Source of the DNA: CAZPRY01 sp964589175 | GTDB taxonomy: Bacteria; Fidelibacterota; UBA2242 | Length of the DNA stretch: 64,000 nucleotides | Direction: 5' to 3' | NCBI GenBank assembly: GCA_964589175.1 | Contig: CAZPRY010000003.1 | Span: 62,001 to 126,000, forward strand | In this document: positions 51,779-58,105 of the stretch, one piece after another | Layout: each line of letters opens with the position of its first letter | Position numbering within the stretch: position 1 is the stretch's first letter | The notes under the pieces: model-generated | Seen by the model: only the letters and a program-made list of their open reading frames with translations | What the model was told of the DNA's origin: nothing | The model's database searches: none | Translations under genes and position numbers: made by a program

Positions 51779-51842
51779 AAGTTACGACAGGAAACGAGGA
51801 TTTTTATCAGATGGTTATTTCGGATATTGTCTATTATCATAG
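51779..51842 (+). repeat. dispersed repeat R3, copy 1
   Basis: Nearly identical to 53988-54051: AAGTTACGAC, then GGATTTTTATCAGATGG, TTATTT.GGATAT and TATTAT. Each copy is 50-60 bases upstream of an unknown + gene, which is consistent with a carried promoter or leader. Confidence 0.75.
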
Positions 51843-51903
51843 TCGAATAAACGTTTTCTGGCGCATATAGTGAAACTAACCTCTAAATAAAAAGGAAATT
51901 ATT

Positions 51904-52296
51904 ATGATAAAAGATTTACCAGAAGCAAGCACTCAATATAATGATATGCAGGGAACTTCTGCTGCTGATTGGCATCCAGATTCCGATATATTTGAGTTTG
52001 CAAAGTCTAAAGGAATTGACACTAATAGATATTTTCCAATTTCACTATTAATTCATGGAATAGATATAAATTATTTTTCTATTTATGCTGTGGACACCGA
52101 GATTACAAAAAAAAGTTTTGATGAAATTTGGAAGTATTCAGAAGCAAATAATGGTACACTCCCTGTTGTAAAATTCAATTTCTCTTCAAATATAAATGAA
52201 TTAAAAAAATACATGAAGAGATTTTCTGTGGTTTTAAAATCAAAAATGAGTTCGTTAGAATATTTTGATGAATTAAGTGAAGTTAATCTAGATTAA
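51904..52296 (+). CDS. hypothetical protein, first island gene
   Basis: A 130-residue AT-rich gene with AAAAGGAAA upstream. The protein starts MIKDLPEASTQYNDMQGTSA, has a WHPDSDIFEFAK stretch, and ends in a coiled region (NINELKKYMKRFSVVLKSK). No signal peptide, membrane segment or family recognised. Followed by an attC-like structure (52333-52469). Codon use is much more AT-rich than in the core genes, so it was probably acquired. Confidence 0.65.
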   Translation: MIKDLPEASTQYNDMQGTSAADWHPDSDIFEFAKSKGIDTNRYFPISLLIHGIDINYFSIYAVDTEITKKSFDEIWKYSEANNGTLPVVKFNFSSNINELKKYMKRFSVVLKSKMSSLEYFDELSEVNLD

Positions 52297-52332
52297 TTTT
52301 TTTATTTTAGGAATATCACTAAGATAAAAATC

Positions 52333-52469
52333 GTCCAACGAATGCGTATGGAGATAACGATGAAAGCTGCTCGATGAATTTGAAGTTTAGCTCGTTTTTA
52401 GAAGATTTGCGATCAGTAAATGTAAATCGCTTCGATAGTTGCCCTATATCGTACGCGGAGCGTTATCTA
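52333..52469 (+). repeat. attC-like site 1 (weak to moderate)
   Basis: Begins GTCCAAC (52333-52339, exact RYYYAAC) and ends GTTATCT (52462-52468). AACG (52337-52340) pairs with CGTT (52461-52464), and GCGTATG (52344-52350) with TACGC/CG (52450-52456), with small spacers of 3 and 4 bases, the arrangement of R''/L''/L'/R'. Total 137 bp is in the attC range. The next gene starts 24 bases beyond it. The R' box departs from GTTRRRY. Confidence 0.45.
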
Positions 52470-52492
52470 CCTAAAATTAAAAGGATACAATT

Positions 52493-53038
52493 ATGAAGAA
52501 AATGATTTTTGTAGTATTAGTACTTTTATCGGTTGGTATTCTGAAATCACAAATAAAATCTTACTTATCAAATAAATATGGATTTTCTATTAATTTCCCA
52601 GACGAAGTAGAAATAAAGGAATTCGACAATTACTCTCATTCATTTACCTCGCATGAATTAGTTGGGGAATCTTTTATAATGTATCAAGTTCAGGTCTTAG
52701 ATGAACGTCCTGGTGCACCACTAAAATATAATACTCGTGAAGAATGCAACACTTTATTGCTAAACTTTCTAAAGTCAATTAAACTCTTGGGCTATAATAA
52801 CCCTATAGATTTAAACGAAGGTATTTTTATTTATGATAAAAAATATTATTCATTGGATTATGAATTCAAGGGGATATGGGTAGGTTATAATTTACCTGTT
52901 TTTAATAAGGGAATAGTCATTTTACATAACCAGCGCCTCACTAAAGTTTCTTTTATCTATTCTCAAGAGTTACATAATAATCCAATAATAAATACAAAAT
53001 ACAAAAATTATATTGATTCATTTCGCCTGATTGAATAA
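52493..53038 (+). CDS. hypothetical exported protein
   Basis: A 181-residue protein with a signal peptide (MKKMIFVVLVLLSVGILKSQ). The body has NKYGFSINFPDEVEIKEF at the start of the mature part and YKNYIDSFRLIE at the end, the same beginning and ending as PsbP/DUF1795-like beta folds. AAAAGGA ribosome binding site. The next gene has the same end type. It starts 24 bases after attC-like site 1, as a cassette gene would. Substrate and role unknown. Confidence 0.65.
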   Translation: MKKMIFVVLVLLSVGILKSQIKSYLSNKYGFSINFPDEVEIKEFDNYSHSFTSHELVGESFIMYQVQVLDERPGAPLKYNTREECNTLLLNFLKSIKLLGYNNPIDLNEGIFIYDKKYYSLDYEFKGIWVGYNLPVFNKGIVILHNQRLTKVSFIYSQELHNNPIINTKYKNYIDSFRLIE

Positions 53039-53108
53039 AATGATAAGAAAAAAATTTACAAGTTTAAAAGTATATATTTCAAAGCAATTTTAGTAAGAGG
53101 AGAAGAAA

Positions 53109-53675
53109 ATGGAAGCTATAGGCACAATAATCGGCATTATAATTGCCGCCGTAATTGCGATAATTATAGCCAAAGATGCTAATAGCAGGGGAATGAGTAG
53201 CCTTGGGAGGGGAATTTTCATACTTCTGATTTGGGCAGTTTGTGGCTATGCCGGCACCGAATATTTTCCGAATTGTGAATTTTCCTGCTATTTCCCAGGA
53301 AATCCTGAGGTAAAAACTGCCTACGTAGGGAAACTGGCTATTATTCAAAAACAATTATGCCCGAGCTATTTCACCCTGTTAAAGGCTGAAGGTATCCCGT
53401 ACAGTCCTTCGTCAGATGAAGAAATTGTAAACTTACTAAATACTCAAGCAAGGCTAAGTAATATCAAAATACCATCTATATCAATCAAGAAAGAAAACAA
53501 CTTAAAAATTGGTATTTACTCGGGGAATGTAAAGGTGGCTGGTTACAATATGAAAATTCACGGGAAACTAATTGTGGGCAGCAGATCAATCCTTCACCTA
53601 ATCGTAATAGAACAATTAGATCAATTTCCAAGCAAGTATGCTGTCAATTTTTTAGATTCATTTAAAAATAGGTAA
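53109..53675 (+). CDS. hypothetical protein with one membrane segment
   Basis: A 188-residue protein: N-terminal membrane helix (GTIIGIIIAAVIAIIIA), second hydrophobic stretch (IFILLIWAVCGYAG), then a domain beginning CYFPGNPEVKTAY and ending SKYAVNFLDSFKNR, again PsbP/DUF1795-like as in the preceding gene. GAGGAGA ribosome binding site. It is followed after 33 bases by the best attC-like site, so it lies at the end of a possible integron cassette with the preceding gene. Confidence 0.65.
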   Translation: MEAIGTIIGIIIAAVIAIIIAKDANSRGMSSLGRGIFILLIWAVCGYAGTEYFPNCEFSCYFPGNPEVKTAYVGKLAIIQKQLCPSYFTLLKAEGIPYSPSSDEEIVNLLNTQARLSNIKIPSISIKKENNLKIGIYSGNVKVAGYNMKIHGKLIVGSRSILHLIVIEQLDQFPSKYAVNFLDSFKNR

Positions 53676-53708
53676 TTTTATGTTTGACATACCCCAAAAG
53701 CAAAGACA

Positions 53709-53814
53709 GCCTAACAAGCCGGTCGAACAGACAGGCGAAATGAGTGCATTTGACTCCAGCCCAATATATTTAAGTTGAGTTTTTACGTGCCTGCTGCTCA
53801 TTTTAGCGTTATGC
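53709..53814 (+). repeat. attC-like integron recombination site (best candidate)
   Basis: R'' GCCTAAC (53709-53715, exact RYYYAAC) and R' GTTATGC (53808-53814, one departure from GTTRRRY). The L boxes pair: TCGAACAGACAGGC (53723-53736) with GCCTGCTGCTCA (53789-53800). Two bases on the first arm, C53724 and A53731, are unpaired; on the bottom strand these are G and T, the two extrahelical bases typical of real attC sites. Total 106 bp, positioned directly after a gene in the usual orientation. No integrase gene is in the window. Confidence 0.65.
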
Positions 53815-54100
53815 TTATAGATAATAAAAAATAAAAACGGTTATTTACTATCATAAAGTAGAATGTATCGATATAACGTACACAGGAAGAGTAACCTTGT
53901 CACCGGATAAACGTCGCGGCGCTGAGCACCGTTGCGAGAAAACCAATTTCGTGATTGTGATTCAGAGTTGTTTGAATAGATGAATTGAAGTTACGACAAA
54001 AATCAAGGATTTTTATCAGATGGTTATTTGGGATATAGTCCATTATTATAGATTTATAAAGCATATTAAGCAACTGATGTTAGCTTAGGAGGTTAGATTA
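53815..54100. other. intergenic region with repeat R3
   Basis: No gene is seen. A GGATAAACGTCGCGG segment (53906-53920) resembles the left part of attC-like site 3 (from 55825). R3 copy 2 follows (53988-54051). TTAGGAGG (54085-54092) is the ribosome binding site for the next gene. Confidence 0.5.
53988..54051 (+). repeat. dispersed repeat R3, copy 2
   Basis: Second copy of the 64-bp element at 51779-51842, here about 50 bases before the 337-aa gene. Differences are scattered single bases. Confidence 0.75.
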
Positions 54101-55114
54101 ATGGGCACAAAAATTATGCAATATGTTGATTTTCTGATAGATTCCGCAGAGTCGCTTACTGAAAAAATAAAGACTGTGCTACCCGAGAATTATAAAAAGA
54201 TGGAAATAATATATTTCGTTGATTATGTTATAGTTATTCAAGCGATAGATATCTCATATAATAAATATTCACAGATAGTTGACGAATATTTAAAAAAACA
54301 TTTATTTATGCCAACAATAAGTATCGGAAAGAAGAATCATATCGACTATGAAACGTTCTTAAACAAGTGTGATGATCGAGATAAAAGGATTCTTGAGTAT
54401 ATGAATTTCAATCCATTCATGGTAGGGATTACTAAAGAAAATGATAAAATATTTCAAAGTCTTGTCAATCGTTCAAGTAGTAATATTTGCATAAACGAAA
54501 ATGAAGTAAGGTCATTTAGTGAAAAATTGTTGCCGATACTTAAAGAACACTGGCAAAACCATAGTGAAAATCTAAGTAAACTAGACGGTCGTAAAAAGGT
54601 TACCGATATCGTTAATATTATGATTAGTCAAGAAAAAAATATTCAGAAGAAGATTCGTAATCAAATTACTGAAAAACCAAACGAATTAGAGTTATACTAT
54701 TATAGTTTTTATCTTGTACATGGTTTTTATCAAAAGATTGGTGTCATAGACCAGAATAGTCTAACAGATTATTCAGCTAACTCTTTAGACAATTTAGCGA
54801 GCATAATCGATGGTGACTTTGAAAAGGATAAAATCTTAAGCAAGCGATATGAGAGATTTAAAGATTATGAAATAATGTGGAATCAGATAGACTATGATAA
54901 AACTGAAAAATCAAACAGAATGTCAATGTTCTTCGGATTCGTAAGCAAATACATTTACGGAAAAAAACATCATATGATGACATTAGCAATTATGCATCCA
55001 GAGATCTTGGAAGTGTTGTCAACTAGCGCAAAAACTTACCTGAATGCAGCATCAGGTATTATCGGGAACCCAAAACCCTCACTCTTGGACAAAGTAAAGT
55101 CTTTCTTCAAGTGA
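54101..55114 (+). CDS. hypothetical 337-aa protein
   Basis: A helix-rich, AT-rich gene product with no signal peptide or membrane segment. Starts MGTKIMQYVDFLIDSAESLT and has a Lys/Glu/Asn-rich middle (ISQEKNIQKKIRNQITEKPN), later KHHMMTLAIMHPEILEVLST, and a C-terminal basic KPSLLDKVKSFFK. A strong GGAGG ribosome binding site precedes it. No family recognised. A 7-bp hairpin, CACCGGA/TCCGGTG (55159-55165 with 55175-55181), follows the stop. Confidence 0.65.
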   Translation: MGTKIMQYVDFLIDSAESLTEKIKTVLPENYKKMEIIYFVDYVIVIQAIDISYNKYSQIVDEYLKKHLFMPTISIGKKNHIDYETFLNKCDDRDKRILEYMNFNPFMVGITKENDKIFQSLVNRSSSNICINENEVRSFSEKLLPILKEHWQNHSENLSKLDGRKKVTDIVNIMISQEKNIQKKIRNQITEKPNELELYYYSFYLVHGFYQKIGVIDQNSLTDYSANSLDNLASIIDGDFEKDKILSKRYERFKDYEIMWNQIDYDKTEKSNRMSMFFGFVSKYIYGKKHHMMTLAIMHPEILEVLSTSAKTYLNAASGIIGNPKPSLLDKVKSFFK

Positions 55115-55158
55115 TAGATGCAAACAATAAAAAACATTCAGATACTTAACCCCCTTTC

Positions 55159-55181
55159 CACCGGACGGCAAGACTCCGGTG
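55159..55181 (+). other. hairpin after the 337-aa gene
   Basis: CACCGGA and TCCGGTG around a 9-base loop. AAC (55148-55150) and GTT (55183-55185) flank it, but the spacers are uneven (8 and 1 base), so it may be either a weak terminator or a degraded attC-like element. Confidence 0.4.
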
Positions 55182-55209
55182 AGTTTATTCGCTATAAAGT
55201 AAAAAAAAC

Positions 55210-55812
55210 ATGAGTGAAGAATATTCATACAAAGAAGCTTTCCTTCATTATAGGAATGCACAAAACAAATTTGATTATTTCTTTCTTGGAGTTGTTTTAG
55301 CAGCATTATCTCTAAGTATTCAATCTTTTAATTTAACTGAACCTCAACAGTGTGTTTTTCTCTTGTTCGCAAGTTGGTTCTTAATGTTATGTAGTTTTTT
55401 AGCTGGTTTCTTTCGTCAAGAAAGATTGAACATGGTTAATTATGTTGAAGTTTATAGAATAAGCCAATCTACTCTAAAAAATACTTTAGAAAATTCTCAA
55501 AAAGGTGTTATTGTTTTACAAAAACCAGATAGTGGATTATGGACTGAAGATGAGATTATTGAAAATCTTGCTAATGCAAATAGTATTCTAGATTTGTCCA
55601 AATCATTTTTAAATAAATACAATAAACAATCTGCCTTGGCTTATCAACTTCAAAAGTGGTTTTTCTTTTTTGCACTGTTACTTTATATCATTTTTAAAAT
55701 CGTTAACTATTATTCATTATCAATTTTTATGGTTGCTGTAATTATTTTTCTTTCTATTCTAGTGAGCATTATCACTGTAAAAACATACAAATATTATTTA
55801 CATAAAAAGTAA
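55210..55812 (+). CDS. hypothetical four-helix membrane protein
   Basis: A 200-residue protein with two N-terminal helices (FFLGVVLAALSLSIQSF and VFLLFASWFLMLCSFLAGFF), a long soluble linker (about 75-150), and two C-terminal helices (FFFFALLLYIIFKIVNYY and IFMVAVIIFLSILVSIITV). This 2+2 topology recalls small effector-type membrane proteins but no motif makes it one. No clear ribosome binding site. Followed by attC-like site 3. Unknown function. Confidence 0.6.
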   Translation: MSEEYSYKEAFLHYRNAQNKFDYFFLGVVLAALSLSIQSFNLTEPQQCVFLLFASWFLMLCSFLAGFFRQERLNMVNYVEVYRISQSTLKNTLENSQKGVIVLQKPDSGLWTEDEIIENLANANSILDLSKSFLNKYNKQSALAYQLQKWFFFFALLLYIIFKIVNYYSLSIFMVAVIIFLSILVSIITVKTYKYYLHKK

Positions 55813-55826
55813 ATGCTTTAACTGGA

Positions 55827-55883
55827 TAACCGTCGCAGCCCTGAGCACCGCGACGAGCATAAGCCTGGCCGGCTGCAATGTTA
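55827..55883 (+). repeat. attC-like site 3 (weak, 57 bp)
   Basis: TAAC (55827-55830), CGTC spacer, GCAGCC (55835-55840), then after 30 bases GGCTGC (55871-55876), AAT spacer, GTTA (55880-55883). The outer and inner arms pair. It lies 14 bases after a gene stop and has the smallest known attC length, but R'' is GGATAAC, not RYYYAAC. Confidence 0.35.
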
Positions 55884-56130
55884 ACCTCGCAAATTATTAT
55901 TGTATGTATCCGGATATTCTTGGTGATCTTACAAACTCTTTTTGTCATCTCACAAAATATATTTGCGGGCACGCAAACTTTCTTTGCAAGCAGACAAGTA
56001 CAATATTTGATCGAGCAAACTCAATTTGTAAGCACACGAATTATGATTGTGAGCACGCAAGCCGTTTTTGCGACCAGACAAAAAGTGTTTGTTATTCAAA
56101 AAGATCGTATTCCCATCAAGCAGGCGAGAG
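55884..56130 (+). repeat. 21-bp (7-residue) tandem array, module copy B
   Basis: A run of 21-bp units reading in one + frame (55878-56168) as 7-residue blocks FVISQNI, FAGTQTF, FASRQVQ, YLIEQTQ, FVSTRIM, IVSTQAV, FATRQKV, FVIQKDR. Units are diverged but keep a F/Y/I-x-x-x-Q/R pattern. It precedes the second full copy of the 104-aa gene, as array A precedes the first. Unit type and base composition differ from array A, while the 21-bp period is the same. The short frame may or may not be translated. Confidence 0.65.
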
Positions 56131-56236
56131 AGAGCATCATAGATGAATGGAATGTCAGGCTATTGTGAATATAAACCGGCTGCAACCCTCTTACCGATTG
56201 TGGTGATTGGGGACAGCCGACAGGAAAGGAGGCGTC

Positions 56237-56551
56237 ATGCTACGCAGGACGTTTGCAGAGAAGATGAACAACGCCAAGGTTAAGGCCGGCGCGATGCGCA
56301 GACGCCAGGCAGAACTGGCCAATCGCGGAGTGGATATTGCCTACCTGGACGATTACGACAACCTGATTGCAACATCGGAAGCGCGGAACAATGAACAGGA
56401 AGCCCTTAAAGCCGCTTTGAAAGCCAAGACAAAGGAGGTGGATACGGCGCTCAAGGCAATGGAGCAGAAGGGCAGCGAATCGGATACGGTCATCAAAATG
56501 AACATCCCGCGCGAAGAGTGGGTAGAATTCGGTATTACGGCCAAACGCTGA
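56237..56551 (+). CDS. 104-aa helical protein ending WVEFGITAKR (module copy B)
   Basis: The second full copy of the unknown 104-residue family: MLRRTFAEKMNNAKVKAGAM, NNEQEALKAA in the middle and IPREEWVEFGITAKR at the end. AAAGGAGG lies six bases before ATG 56237, which fixes the start. Aligns without gaps to the copy at 35434 with about half its residues identical. Own terminator follows. Its tail and terminator are repeated at 60239-60370, so this gene was the likely donor of that fragment. Confidence 0.82.
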   Translation: MLRRTFAEKMNNAKVKAGAMRRRQAELANRGVDIAYLDDYDNLIATSEARNNEQEALKAALKAKTKEVDTALKAMEQKGSESDTVIKMNIPREEWVEFGITAKR

Positions 56552-56576
56552 ATTGAATCTCCGGATATTATGGAAA

Positions 56577-56604
56577 GGCCCGGTGATCAAGCCGGGCTTT
56601 TTTT
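56577..56604 (+). terminator. intrinsic terminator after 104-aa gene copy B
   Basis: GCCCGG (56578-56583) and CCGGGC (56592-56597) with the loop TGATCAAG, followed by seven T. The sequence is almost identical to the terminator of copy C. Confidence 0.9.
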
Positions 56605-56949
56605 GTGTGAAAAAAACCTGTTTCCGGAGCGCAGCGATTAAACAGGTTTTGCGGCGACCTCTCTTTTAGTTTGCTTTTCGCAATTTCACAAATTAATATA
56701 ACACCAACGGTAAAACGGTCAATCGATTCATTCGGATTTAGGCATTTCGGTATTTTATCAGCCGCTCAGGTTATTTTGTTTTCTATTCAGTATGGGACTC
56801 ACAAAGGCGGAGTTGATGGAAAGGTGAGAAGTATTCGCACGATTTGCCAATTAGTAGCGATAGGTATAAAAAAAATAGAAATGCTTATATTGATTTGACA
56901 GAAAATATCCGAAAAATACGGCCAAGAAGTAACTTAAGGGAGGCTTAAA
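56605..56949. other. intergenic region with repeat R2 copy 2
   Basis: No convincing gene is seen. R2 (56691-56824) occupies the centre. The last 80 bases (TGCTTATATTGATTTGA through AAGAAGTAACTTAAG) recur before the second ankyrin gene. AAGGGAGG before 56950 is the ribosome binding site. Confidence 0.6.
56691..56824 (+). repeat. dispersed repeat R2, copy 2
   Basis: Counterpart of 51595-51728, same orientation, about three quarters of the bases the same by eye, with small indels. Lies between copy B of the 104-aa gene and the first ankyrin gene. Confidence 0.75.
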
Positions 56950-57951
56950 ATGTACAAGATTTTGTTGGTAATTGTCATTTTGTTAATCCTCTTTTCTTCT
57001 GTTTTTTCTCAGAGTCTTTCTGATATTGTATCAAAGGGAACACTTGAGGAAGTCCAAAAAGCCATAGATACGTGGGCGAATATCAATGAGCGGAATTCTT
57101 ATGGATTCACTCCCCTGATGCTCGCCGCCTTTAACAATCAAAATCCTGAGGTGATTACGGCGTTAACCAAGGCGGGGGCGTATATCAATGATCGGAATTT
57201 AAATGGAACGACTCCCCTGATGCTCGCCGCCATGAACAATCAAAATCCTGAGGTGATCACGGCTTTAATCAAGGCGGGGGCGAATGTAAAAGAGCGCGAT
57301 TCCAATGGAATGACTCCTCTGATCCTCGCCGCCGGTAAAAATCAAAATCCGGAGGTGGTCACGACTTTAATCAAAGCGGGAGCAGATGCCAATGAGAGTG
57401 ATTCTGAGGGATTGACCTCCCTGATGTACGCCGCCGGTTTCAACCAAAATCCTGTGGTCGCCACAGCTTTAATCAAAGCGGGAGCGAATATCAATGAGCA
57501 CGATTCCAATGGAGTGACTCCCCTGATGCTCGCCGCCCATAAAAATCAAAATCCTGAGGTGATTACGGTTTTAATCAAGGCGGGAGCGAATGTCCATAAG
57601 CGAGCTTCCTATGGAGGGACATCGTTAATGTGCGCCGCCATGAACAATCAAAATCCTGAGGTGATTACGGTTTTAATCAAGGAGGGAGCGAATGTCAATG
57701 AGAGCAATTCCGAGGGATTGACTCCCCTGATGTACGCCGCCATGAACAATCAAAATCCTGAGGTGATTACTATCCTTTTAAAATCCGGCGCTAATGGAAA
57801 ATTAAAAGACAATAAAGGAAAGACAGCCTTCTATTATTCTAAAGATAATGAAAATGTCGAAGGTACAGCCGCGTACCGGGAATTGAAAGAGGGCCCAATA
57901 CAAGTAAGTTTTATTAATTTGAGACCGATGTTTACCAATAGGACGAGATAG
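56950..57951 (+). CDS. secreted ankyrin-repeat protein 1
   Basis: A 333-residue protein with a signal peptide (MYKILLVIVILLILFSSVFS) and about seven ankyrin units of 34 residues, each of the form G-x-T-x-L-M-x-A-A-x-x-N-Q-N-P-E-V-I-T-A-L-I-K-A-G-A. The fixed NQNPEV replaces the usual GH-x-x-V turn, giving one extra residue per unit. A capping unit ends GKTAFYYSKDNE. Units are similar at DNA level (102-bp period), so recently amplified. Exported ankyrin proteins usually bind other proteins. Followed by a longer paralogue. Confidence 0.88.
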   Translation: MYKILLVIVILLILFSSVFSQSLSDIVSKGTLEEVQKAIDTWANINERNSYGFTPLMLAAFNNQNPEVITALTKAGAYINDRNLNGTTPLMLAAMNNQNPEVITALIKAGANVKERDSNGMTPLILAAGKNQNPEVVTTLIKAGADANESDSEGLTSLMYAAGFNQNPVVATALIKAGANINEHDSNGVTPLMLAAHKNQNPEVITVLIKAGANVHKRASYGGTSLMCAAMNNQNPEVITVLIKEGANVNESNSEGLTPLMYAAMNNQNPEVITILLKSGANGKLKDNKGKTAFYYSKDNENVEGTAAYRELKEGPIQVSFINLRPMFTNRTR

Positions 57952-58105
57952 GACAGATTGCTTACAAACGGAACTCCACCGACGTTTGTTGCGGCGGTTT
58001 TTGAAATGGAAGTGCAAAAACTAATCTGATTGACAAATCAAAATAGAAGTGCTTATATTGATTTGATAAAAAATATCAGAAAAACACGACCAAGAAGTAA
58101 CTTAA

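Larger units (their letters stand above)
51073..51903. other. 831-bp repeat-rich intergenic region at island edge
   Basis: No convincing gene is seen. It consists of three dispersed repeats in a row: R1 (51205-51545), R2 (51595-51728) and R3 (51779-51842), each with another copy elsewhere. R1 has an extra hairpin, CGCTACGG/CCGTAGCG (about 51292-51317), missing from its other copy. The 51904 gene's AAAGGA ribosome binding site is at the end. Confidence 0.7.

Noticed and set aside
55210..55812. Four-helix membrane protein as an antiphage effector
   Set aside because: Topology alone is not enough and no sensor or nucleotide-cyclase partner gene is adjacent.
55884..56130. Arrays A and B as CRISPR
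   Set aside because: Units are contiguous 21-bp repeats without unique spacers of fixed length and without cas genes.
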